This document shows, one piece after another, positions 57,700 through 64,000 of a DNA stretch of 64,000 nt. Origin of the DNA: Streptomyces violaceoruber (GTDB lineage: Bacteria; Actinomycetota; Actinomycetes; Streptomycetales; Streptomycetaceae); assembly GCA_000720805.1 (NCBI GenBank), contig JODI01000057.1, positions 1-64,000 on the forward strand, written 5' to 3'. The stretch's first letter is position 1, and every line of letters starts with the position of its first letter. A program made the position numbers and the translations under genes. The notes below the pieces were generated by a model. The model had not been told where the DNA came from. It was given only the letters and a program-made list of their open reading frames with translations, and searched no databases.

Positions 57700-59874
57700 C
57701 TACATCACGTGCTCGATCCGGATGGGCAGCCGGTTCTGTCGCTGTCCGGTGGCGTGAAAGACCGCGTTCGCGACAGCGGCTGCCGCGCCGATCATCGTGA
57801 CCTCGCCGAGGCCCTTCACACCGACGTCGTTGAGGAGCAGATCGGGCTCGTCGATGAAGTCGAAGTCGATCTCCTGTATGTCGGCGTTGACCACGAAGGG
57901 GTACTCCTCCAGCGTGGTGTTGAGGAATCCGCCGAAGCGCGGGTCGACCTCGCTCGACTCCCGGAGCGCCTGGCTGATACCCCAGGTCACGCCCCCGCGG
58001 ACCTGACTGGCCGCGGTGACCGGGCTGGCGACCCGTCCGCAGTCGACCACACAGAGCGCCCTGGGCACACTGATGCGCCGTGTCGTGGCCTCGATGCGGA
58101 CCTCGACGAAGTGAGCGACCCAGCTGAAGGCCGTGAAGTCCGGGAAGACCGGACCCGCGGCGGAGAACAGGCCGGCCCGTGAACGGTCCAGCATCTCGGG
58201 GGGCTGGCCCGGTCCCACGGAGGTCACCTCCACGTCCGTCGCCCCGCCTCCGGTGGCCCGGACCGCGGCTGCCACATCCACGGTCCCGGTGTCGCCCGCG
58301 CCGAGCTGCTTGCGCAGCTCGCGCAGTGCCTTGTGCACCGCGGGCAATGCCGTCGTGGTGCCCCACGCACCGGCGGTGAGATGCTGCGGCGCGAAGCGCG
58401 TGTCACCAACCTGCACGACGACGTCCCGCACGGGAACACCGAGGTCCTCCGCGACCAGGAGAGCGATGGCCGAGCGGATGCCCTGCCCCATCTCGTGACC
58501 GTCGACGCCAACGGTCACCCGGCCATCGACCGCCGCGGACATACGGGCCACGGCCGGAGCGACCAGGACCGGGTGGGCGCCGACAGCGACGCCAAGGCCC
58601 ACGAACGATCCGTCAGCGGCACGCATCGACCCCGGCCGCGGATCGCGTTTGTCCCATCCGAACCGCTCCGCACCCCGCGTCAGACACCGCGCCAGGTGGC
58701 GGGAGGAGAAAGGCAGCCCGGTGACCGGGTCCGTGCCGGTGTCGTTGGCCAACCGCAGCTCGACGGGATCCCGGCCGGTGGCGTAGGCCAGTGCGTCGAT
58801 CGCCGACTCGAACGCGAAGCTGGCCGGGCCCTCCATCGGAGCCCTCATGAATCCCGGCGTCTGGACATCGGTCTGAACCAGGCGCTGACGTCCCCCGAAA
58901 TTGGGTACGCCGTACAGCCTCGACGTCATCTCCGTGAACATGGCGGGGTACAGGTCGTGGCGGGACGTCTGGTGCTCCGCGTCGTGGAGGGCGGCCAGGA
59001 GCCGTCCCGACGGGTCGGCGCCGAGCCGGATGCGGTGACGGCTGACCGGCCGGAAGCTGCCGGCGTGGAACGTCTGCGGGCGCGGAACGACCAGCTTGAC
59101 CGGACGCATCAGTCGGCGTGCGGCGAGCGCCAGCGGCCCGATGTGCGGCTGCAGTGCGTTGCGGGAGCCGAAGCCGCCTCCGGTGTAGGGCGAGATCACT
59201 TCGACATCCGCCGGATCGAGGTTCAGCTGCGTGGCAACTCCGTGGCGCAGTGCGCCGGCGTTCTGGGTGCCCTCGTGCACCACGAGCCTGTCGCCCCGCC
59301 ATTCCACGACCGAGCTGGTCAGTTCCATCGGGACCTGGTGCTGGGCCGGGTGCAGGTAGGTCTCGTCGATCTGCACCGGGCTCGCTGCGTATGCGCTCTC
59401 GGCGTCGCCCACCTTGATGTCGGGAAACCAGGGCAGGGCTTCTTCCTGGATGACGGAGGTGGCGCCTTCGTCGTCGAGTCCGACGGCGAACGGCTCGGTC
59501 TCGTAGCGTGCCCGGACGAGTTCCGCCGCCTCGGTTGCGGCGACCAAGGTGTCGGCGACGACCAAGGCGATCGGCTGTCCCCGGTAGGCGACGACATCGC
59601 TGAGCAGCGGCTGCAGGCTCTGGAAGGAGAAGCCTCCACCCATCAGGAACCCGGGTCCACGCAGTTCGTCCTCGGTGAACCGGGTCAGGACCAGACGGAC
59701 TCCGGGGACCGCCTCGGCCGCGGCGGTGTCGATGGCCAGGGTGCGGCCCTTTCCGATCGTGGCCAGGGCGAACATGGCATACGCCAGGTCGTCCGGGACG
59801 CGGTCGGCCCCGTAGCGTGCGGTGCCGGTGACCTTTTCGTGGGCGTCGACGCGGCGCAGGTCTGGGGTCTTCAT
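57700..59874 (-). CDS. aldehyde/xanthine dehydrogenase, molybdenum-binding subunit (PaoC/YagR type)
   Basis: 724 aa, the length of the PaoC group. RVDAHEKVTGTARYGADRVP opens the chain, QIDETYLHPAQHQVPMELTS and PYTGGGFGSRNALQPHIGPL follow, then AHPVLVAPAVARMSAAVDGR and VTVGVDGHEMGQGIRSAIAL. The catalytic Glu lies in DVGVKGLGEVTMIGAAAAVA. It hydroxylates aldehydes or purines at the Mo centre. The ATG at 59874 overlaps the stop of the FAD subunit. Gene order FeS-FAD-Mo-XdhC equals that of paoABCD. No Tat signal is seen on the FeS subunit, so the enzyme should be cytosolic. Confidence 0.93.
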   Translation of the reverse strand: MKTPDLRRVDAHEKVTGTARYGADRVPDDLAYAMFALATIGKGRTLAIDTAAAEAVPGVRLVLTRFTEDELRGPGFLMGGGFSFQSLQPLLSDVVAYRGQPIALVVADTLVAATEAAELVRARYETEPFAVGLDDEGATSVIQEEALPWFPDIKVGDAESAYAASPVQIDETYLHPAQHQVPMELTSSVVEWRGDRLVVHEGTQNAGALRHGVATQLNLDPADVEVISPYTGGGFGSRNALQPHIGPLALAARRLMRPVKLVVPRPQTFHAGSFRPVSRHRIRLGADPSGRLLAALHDAEHQTSRHDLYPAMFTEMTSRLYGVPNFGGRQRLVQTDVQTPGFMRAPMEGPASFAFESAIDALAYATGRDPVELRLANDTGTDPVTGLPFSSRHLARCLTRGAERFGWDKRDPRPGSMRAADGSFVGLGVAVGAHPVLVAPAVARMSAAVDGRVTVGVDGHEMGQGIRSAIALLVAEDLGVPVRDVVVQVGDTRFAPQHLTAGAWGTTTALPAVHKALRELRKQLGAGDTGTVDVAAAVRATGGGATDVEVTSVGPGQPPEMLDRSRAGLFSAAGPVFPDFTAFSWVAHFVEVRIEATTRRISVPRALCVVDCGRVASPVTAASQVRGGVTWGISQALRESSEVDPRFGGFLNTTLEEYPFVVNADIQEIDFDFIDEPDLLLNDVGVKGLGEVTMIGAAAAVANAVFHATGQRQNRLPIRIEHVM

Positions 59875-60872
59875 CGGGCGGCTCGCTTCCCGGCGGTGAG
59901 CAGTGCGTCGGTGACGGTGCGGATGCCCAGTTCGACCCGGAACGCGCCGGTGCGAGGGGCGCGGGCCTCGTGGAAGGCGACTTCTCCCGCGTGGCGGGCG
60001 GTTTCCCTGGTGAGTCGCTCGCCGATCAGCGAGCGTTCCGCTTCCGTCGCCCGCCAGGGGCGCGTGGCGACCCCTCCCAGACCGATCCGGCAGTCCGTGA
60101 CCATTCCTCGTGCGTCCAGCGTCACGGCGGTGGCGGCCGAGGTGAGGGCGAAGGCGTAGGACTCCCGGTCACGGATCTTGTGGTAGGTGGAGCCGCGACC
60201 GGCGGGTGTCGCGGGAACGCGGATCCGCAGGATCAACTCATCGGGGGCCAGGGTGTGTTCGAGCAGGGGGTTGTCTCCCGGTTCGACGTGCAGGTCGCCG
60301 AGCGGCAGCGTCCGCTCGCCGCCTGGGCCGACCACGTCGAGTACGGCGTCGAACGCGATCAGGGCTACGGCCCAGTCGCCCGGGTAGGTGGCGATGCAGG
60401 TGCCACTGGTGCCCAGCAGCGCGTGGGTGCGGTCTAGTCCCTCGAGAGCCGCACAGCCGCTGCCGGGATTCCTCTTGTTGCAGGGGAACTCCGCTCCGCC
60501 GCGGAAGTAGCCGCATCGCGTGCGTTGCAGCAGGTTCCCGCCGACCGTCGCCATGTTGCGCAGTTGCTGGGACGCCGCCCGCCACAGGGATTCCGACAGC
60601 GCCGGATAGTCACGGCGTACGACCGGATGGTCGGCGACCTCGGCCATTTTCACTCCCGCACCGAACGACAGTTCGTCCTCACCCGTGCTGATCTCGGTCA
60701 GCTCGGCGAGACGGTGAATGTCGATGACGGCCGGCGGCGCCTCGATGCCGAGCTTCATCAGGTCGTACAGGGTCGTGCCACCGGCCAGGATCTTGGTGCC
60801 CGGCTCGGCGGCGGCCAGGGCATCGACGGTCCCGGCGACGCTGTCGGGCACCACATAGGCGAATGAGCGCAC
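59871..60872 (-). CDS. aldehyde/xanthine dehydrogenase, FAD-binding subunit (PaoB/YagS type)
   Basis: 333 aa. FAD loops: GTKILAGGTTLYDLMKLGIE and RNMATVGGNLLQRTRCGYFR. The Cys-rich insert CGYFRGGAEFPCNKRNPGSG then CAAL is the extra iron-sulfur site typical of PaoB and 4-hydroxybenzoyl-CoA reductase type subunits. It passes electrons from the FeS clusters to FAD. Start 3 nt after the FeS subunit's stop; its end overlaps the Mo subunit's start by 4 nt. Confidence 0.93.
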   Translation of the reverse strand: MRSFAYVVPDSVAGTVDALAAAEPGTKILAGGTTLYDLMKLGIEAPPAVIDIHRLAELTEISTGEDELSFGAGVKMAEVADHPVVRRDYPALSESLWRAASQQLRNMATVGGNLLQRTRCGYFRGGAEFPCNKRNPGSGCAALEGLDRTHALLGTSGTCIATYPGDWAVALIAFDAVLDVVGPGGERTLPLGDLHVEPGDNPLLEHTLAPDELILRIRVPATPAGRGSTYHKIRDRESYAFALTSAATAVTLDARGMVTDCRIGLGGVATRPWRATEAERSLIGERLTRETARHAGEVAFHEARAPRTGAFRVELGIRTVTDALLTAGKRAAR

Positions 60873-60875
60873 CGT

Positions 60876-61403
60876 CTACACCTCGCTCTGCGCGGCCTGG
60901 GCGGCTTGGTCGGCCACCCGGCGTATGGCGGCGGTGATGCCGACATACGCGCCGCATCGGCACAGGTTGCCGCTCATGTACTCACGGATGTCGCCGTCGG
61001 TCCCGGTGTGGCCTTCGGCCAGGCAGGCCAGGCCGGACATCACCTGCCCAGGTGTGCAGTAGCCGCATTGCAGGGCGTCGCAGTCGACGAACGCCTGCTG
61101 CAACGGGTGCAGTGTGCCGTCGGGGGCCGCGACGCCTTCGATGGTCGTCACGTCCTGTCCCGCGACCTGGACCGCAGGGGTCAGACAGGACACGACGCGA
61201 CGGCCGTCGATGTGCACCGTGCAGGCGCCGCACTGCCCCTGGTCGCACCCCTTCTTGGTTCCGGTCAGCACGAGACGCTCGCGCAGCACGTCGAGCAAAG
61301 ACTCACGAGGATCCAGAGCGAGGCACACTTCCTCGCCGTTGACGGTGAAGGCCGTCTCGACAAGGCCGGTCGGCGGTCTAGCGGTCGTCGATATCCTCAT
61401 CAT
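60876..61403 (-). CDS. aldehyde/xanthine dehydrogenase, 2Fe-2S subunit (PaoA/YagT type)
   Basis: 175 aa. First cluster: KKGCDQGQCGACTVHIDGRR with VVSCLTPA. Second cluster: CDALQCGYCTPGQVMSGLAC and MSGNLCRCGAYVGITAAI. ATG 61403 is chosen because AAGGATGACG lies just upstream; ATG 61400 is equivalent. It is the first gene of the operon, and the fragment cluster 61.4-62.4 kb stands where its promoter and regulator would be. Confidence 0.93.
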   Translation of the reverse strand: MMRISTTARPPTGLVETAFTVNGEEVCLALDPRESLLDVLRERLVLTGTKKGCDQGQCGACTVHIDGRRVVSCLTPAVQVAGQDVTTIEGVAAPDGTLHPLQQAFVDCDALQCGYCTPGQVMSGLACLAEGHTGTDGDIREYMSGNLCRCGAYVGITAAIRRVADQAAQAAQSEV

Positions 61404-61469
61404 GACTTCGTCATCCTTTGCGACAGGGCCCCGACGAGGAGGGAGCGGGAGGGACTGGCAACCGCTTTC

Positions 61470-61590
61470 CTCTCGATTCCGACGCCCGAGTAGTCCTTCG
61501 TCATCATTGCTCGCCATCCGGAAAGGTCGATGTCGGCGATCAACTCAGCGGCCGTGGCTTCGAAGCCCAGCCTGGTCCGGATCCGCGCCG
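61470..61590 (-). pseudogene. degenerate SDR N-terminal fragment (second type)
   Basis: The minus strand reads RIRTRLGFEATAAELIADID then LSGWRAMMTKDYSGVGIERK. It resembles the start of a different SDR group (GF-x-(S/A)TA-x-x-(V/L)I-x-x-(I/V)DLSGK-x-A-x-VTGG-x-SGIG), with the cofactor loop TGGYSGIG decayed to TKDYSGVG. Nothing recognisable follows. Confidence 0.5.
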
Positions 61591-61609
61591 GGGGTTCGCT
61601 CTGGCGAGT

Positions 61610-61767
61610 CGATACCCGGGTGCGCAGTCGTGATCTCGTCGAGGAGTTCCCTGCGCCGGCCGGCGACGACCGTCTTGGTGTCGGCCTCGTGCAGGCGCAG
61701 GGCCGGCCCGGTGCCCGATGCCCGAGGTTCCGCCGTTGATCAGGATCGTGTTGCCGGTCATTTTCAT
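61610..61767 (-). pseudogene. SDR N-terminal fragment (cassette copy C)
   Basis: From ATG 61767 it reads MKMTGNTILINGGTSGIG, then after a frameshift ALRLHEADTKTVVAGRRREL then LDEITTAHPGID, and then ends. It supplies the cofactor-binding start that copies A and B lack, and it stops exactly where copy B begins (HPGID). The leader upstream, with ATGGATAAACC and the CCATGG motif, matches the DNA in front of copy A. The three are therefore remnants of one gene family. Confidence 0.65.
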
Positions 61768-61858
61768 GGGGGCCTCGCTCCTTCGTTGTGACGGGCCGGT
61801 GAGCGCCTCCGGCCTCGACCGTAGGGGCGCCCACGCAGTGGCGGGAGGGGAAGGTTTA

Positions 61859-61878
61859 TCCATGGATCGGCGGTCTCT
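61859..61878. promoter_or_regulatory. CCATGG-centred motif, site 4 (SDR copy C)
   Basis: On the minus strand AGAGACCGCCGATCCATGGA, about 92 bp before the SDR fragment's ATG. It is the closest of the SDR-side sites to those before the XRE genes. Confidence 0.6.
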
Positions 61879-61894
61879 GCCTGAGGTTCCGACT

Positions 61895-62166
61895 AGGCTG
61901 TGGGCGGTGAAGTGGTCGGCGAGCGCGGTGAGTTCGGCGGCGTCGTGGCCCAGGCGCTTCGTCTCGTACACGGTGAGGATGACGCGACAGTGCGGGGCGT
62001 GGGCCTTGACCTGGCGGGCGAGTGCGAGCGCGGCCTCGAACCGGGGCCGTACCCGGACACGGGTGCTGATCTTCTCGGAGAGGGCTTTGTCGCGTGGGAT
62101 GCCGTGCTTGGCGAGGGCCTCGAACTGGGACTGGAGTTCCTGGGCCGTCGTCGGGCGATCTGTCCG
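61895..62166 (-). pseudogene. serine recombinase (resolvase) catalytic-domain fragment
   Basis: Reading leftward from about 62166: RPTTAQELQSQFEALAKHGI, DKALSEKISTRVRVRPRFEA, ALALARQVKAHAPHCRVILT and VYETKRLGHDAAELTALADH. The SEKIS-(T/G)-R-x-x-x-RP-x-(F/L) block and the R-L-x-R/H-(D/S)-x-x-E-L helix are typical of resolvases. The first strand with the catalytic Ser and the DNA-binding part are both missing. The end runs into the cassette C leader. Confidence 0.6.
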
Positions 62167-62209
62167 CCGGCTCGGGCAGGCAGCCCGCGCAGGTGACCTC
62201 AGGAAGGAC

Positions 62210-62363
62210 CGTTCGAGACGGTCGGCGTCGACTGAGACGAGGGCGAGGGCGGTGACCGAACCGCCCAGCGCCTCCAGCGTGGCTGTCAGCTGAAAGACCG
62301 CGCTGCCCGCCGCGGGACTTCGACCCGAACGGTCATCGAGTAGGAGACGCTGGGTGTGCTCAC
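62210..62363 (-). pseudogene. NAD-malic enzyme, ACT-domain N-terminal fragment
   Basis: From GTG 62363: STPSVSYSMTVRVEVPR in one frame, then SAVFQLTATLEALGGSVTAL in the next. From memory, Streptomyces malic enzymes begin PSVSYSMTVR-L-EVP followed by AVSQLTTAVE-x-x-GGSVT-x-LDV, an ACT-like domain. A one-base frameshift and loss of everything after about 62215 make this a stub. It follows the dctA gene on the same strand by 100 nt, a sensible pair for malate uptake and use. Confidence 0.6.
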
Positions 62364-62463
62364 GGGAAGGGCCCTCATCTGTCCTGGTGCACGGCGGCCT
62401 GGAGGATGCCGCCGGTGGGTGACGTATATGCCGTCGAGGGGTGACTGCACTCGACGGGCACGG

Positions 62464-63810
62464 TTACTTGCCCGCGCCGACCTTGGCGGTGTCCGAGTCG
62501 GCCTGCGGCGGCGTGGTGGTGCGGGAGTGCAGGACCTTGCGGGCCTGTTCGGTGTCGAAGTCGTTCTCCCACTTGCCGATCACGATGGCGGCGACGGCGT
62601 TGCCGAGGACGTTGATGAAGACGCGGCCCTCGTTGAGGATCCGGTCGACGCCGACGATCAGGGAGAGGGCGGCGAGCGGGATGTGGCCGACCGCGGTGAC
62701 GGTGCTGGCGAGGACGATGAACGCGCCGCCCGCAATCCCGGCGGTGCCCTTGCTGGTGAGCATCATGACGCCGACCATGACCAACTGCTGCTGCCAGGAC
62801 AGGTCGATGCCCATGGCCTGGGCCAGGAAGAGGGAAGCCATCGTGAGGTAGACCGCGGAGCCGTCCAGGTTGAAGGAGAACCCGGAGGGGATGACGATGC
62901 CGACCACGGGCCGGCCGATGCCGAGGATCTCCAGTTTGCGTACCAGCTGGGGCAGTACGGCCTCGCTGGAACAGGTGCTGAGGGCGACGAGCAGTTCGGC
63001 CTTGAGGAAGCGGATGAGGCCGAACAGGCTCAGGCGGCAGGCCCGCATGATGGCGCCGAGGACGACCAGGACGTAGACGACGCAGGTCGCGGTGAACAGG
63101 ATGATGAGGTAGCCGAGCTGTGTGAGGCTCTCGGCGCCGTAGGTGGCGACCACGGTGGCCAGGGCGCCGAAGGTGCCCAAGGGTGCGAGCCGCATCACCC
63201 AGCCCACGATGCGGAAGACGACGTCCGACAGCGCCTTGATGCCGCGGGTCAGCGGTGCCCCTTCCTCGCCGGCCATGTTCAGGGCCACACCGAAGACGAT
63301 CGAGACCATCAGCGCGGCCAGGATCGCGTCCCCGGTGATCGCGCCCAGCAGGGAGGCGGGGATGAGGGAGGAGACGAAGCCGGTGAAGGTGGCGTGCTCG
63401 GTGGCGGCCTTGGGCACGTCGTCGGCGTTCAGTGACGAGGGGTCGACGTGCAGGCCGGAGCCGGGCTGGAAGATGTTGGCGACGACCAGCCCGATCAGCA
63501 TGGACACCAGGGACAGCACCAGGAAGTAGCCGATCGCCTTCACACCGATCCGGCCCGCCTTGCGCAGGTTGTCCATGGAGGCGATGCCGGTGGTGACCAC
63601 ACAGAAGACGACCGGGATCACGATCATCTTGACCAGCGCGATGAACCAGTCGTTGAGCGGCTTCAGGTCCTCACCCAGCCCGGGCGCGAGGATGCCGACG
63701 GCGATGCCGAGGACGGCGGCCAGTACGACCTGGAACCACAGCTCCCGTATGAGACGGCTCAGCCGTGACCGCTGCGGGCGGCCGGCGGCGGTGGTGGCGG
63801 TGCTTGTCAT
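62464..63810 (-). CDS. dctA: C4-dicarboxylate : cation symporter DctA
   Basis: 448 aa, DAACS family. LWFQVVLAAVLGIAVGILAP is the first membrane helix. Family motifs: LNDWFIALVKMIVIPVVFCV, STCSSEAVLPQLVRKLEILG (serine-rich reentrant loop), VVGIVIPSGFSFNLDGSAVY, MLTSKGTAGIAGGAFIVLAS and VGVDRILNEGRVFINVLGNA. It imports succinate, fumarate and malate with protons or sodium. ATG 63810 has AAAGGAG upstream; a start 66 nt earlier lacks one. A malic enzyme stub follows. No two-component regulator lies fully within the window. Confidence 0.93.
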   Translation of the reverse strand: MTSTATTAAGRPQRSRLSRLIRELWFQVVLAAVLGIAVGILAPGLGEDLKPLNDWFIALVKMIVIPVVFCVVTTGIASMDNLRKAGRIGVKAIGYFLVLSLVSMLIGLVVANIFQPGSGLHVDPSSLNADDVPKAATEHATFTGFVSSLIPASLLGAITGDAILAALMVSIVFGVALNMAGEEGAPLTRGIKALSDVVFRIVGWVMRLAPLGTFGALATVVATYGAESLTQLGYLIILFTATCVVYVLVVLGAIMRACRLSLFGLIRFLKAELLVALSTCSSEAVLPQLVRKLEILGIGRPVVGIVIPSGFSFNLDGSAVYLTMASLFLAQAMGIDLSWQQQLVMVGVMMLTSKGTAGIAGGAFIVLASTVTAVGHIPLAALSLIVGVDRILNEGRVFINVLGNAVAAIVIGKWENDFDTEQARKVLHSRTTTPPQADSDTAKVGAGK

Positions 63811-63975
63811 CGTTGGTGCTCCTTTGCACGACGATCGGGTGTAGCCCTGTCCCGTGGGGGTTCGGGGACGCGACACGGCCCGGGCGTCCCCGCTCTCGTG
63901 TGTGGCGCCCGTATCCGGCGGCGTCGGCCGACGCCGCCCGCCCGGTGGCGGGCGCGTCCGCGGTGGGGTGGCGGT

Positions 63976-64000
63976 CAGCTGTGCAGGGCGCGCAGCACCT
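63976..64000 (-). CDS. possible C-terminus of the next leftward gene (partial)
   Basis: The last bases read, on the minus strand, VLRALHS followed by TGA at 63976-63978. It may be the end of a gene upstream of dctA. Too short to identify. Confidence 0.25.

Overview
The window looks like an accessory part of a Streptomyces (or close actinomycete) chromosome. Base composition is very GC-rich with G/C at most third codon positions, GTG and TTG starts are common, many genes overlap by 4 nt (ATGA/GTGA), and there are Streptomyces-type families (a DUF6233 fragment, MmyB-type XRE regulators, many TetR, LacI and ArsR regulators). I saw no tRNA, rRNA, CRISPR array or replication origin.

Layout. 1-1.5 kb holds remnants (S8 protease leader, tyrosine recombinase core) and a long perfect palindrome. 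1.5-3.3 kb has an ArsR repressor divergent from an aldehyde dehydrogenase. 3.8-4.1 kb has a palindrome and a MITE-like element. 4.2-10 kb is a TetR-controlled operon (metallo-beta-lactamase-fold hydrolase, MFS exporter, FAH-family hydrolase, 3-oxoacid CoA-transferase A+B). 10.2-24.9 kb is a glycan-utilisation locus: a LacI repressor with two operators, an ABC sugar importer, and GH43, GH31, GH51, GH2 and GH95 enzymes, together suited to removing the side chains of xyloglucan-type oligosaccharides. 25.6-27.7 kb has an internally deleted Old Yellow Enzyme gene, preceded by a copy of the ArsR operator, and an F420-type reductase. 28.6-33.5 kb is a tightly coupled catabolic operon (CocE-type esterase, acyl-CoA synthetase, enoyl-CoA hydratase, SDR). 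33.6-35.8 kb has a sugar isomerase, a truncated Gfo/Idh/MocA gene and a divergent LacI. 36-40.7 kb holds an SDR behind two tandem TetR-type operators, an alpha/beta hydrolase, a flavin monooxygenase and a nitroreductase.

40.9-51.3 kb is the most unusual part. A cassette (F420-type reductase, TetR, MmyB-type XRE regulator, SnoaL-like protein, SDR) occurs twice in the same order. Copy B has suffered an internal deletion, and both copies carry decayed members. Between them lie an intact SnoaL-like gene, an IS5-family element with a broken transposase, an epoxide-hydrolase-like gene and another F420-type reductase. A third fragment of the same SDR lies at 61.6-61.8 kb. A conserved sequence of about 20 bp, centred on CCATGG, precedes both XRE genes and SDR copies A and C, with a weaker version before the intact SnoaL-like gene. 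I infer it is the XRE operator.

51.3-64 kb contains an IS630 remnant, a lower-GC amidohydrolase/decarboxylase gene, a frameshifted double-Lrp regulator, an MFS exporter, an XdhC-plus-three-subunit molybdenum aldehyde/xanthine dehydrogenase operon, a cluster of gene fragments (two SDRs, serine recombinase, malic enzyme) and a dctA dicarboxylate transporter. The common theme is oxidation, reduction and hydrolysis of small reactive or plant-derived compounds. Each operon has its own one-component repressor, in a region heavily eroded by insertion elements and deletions.
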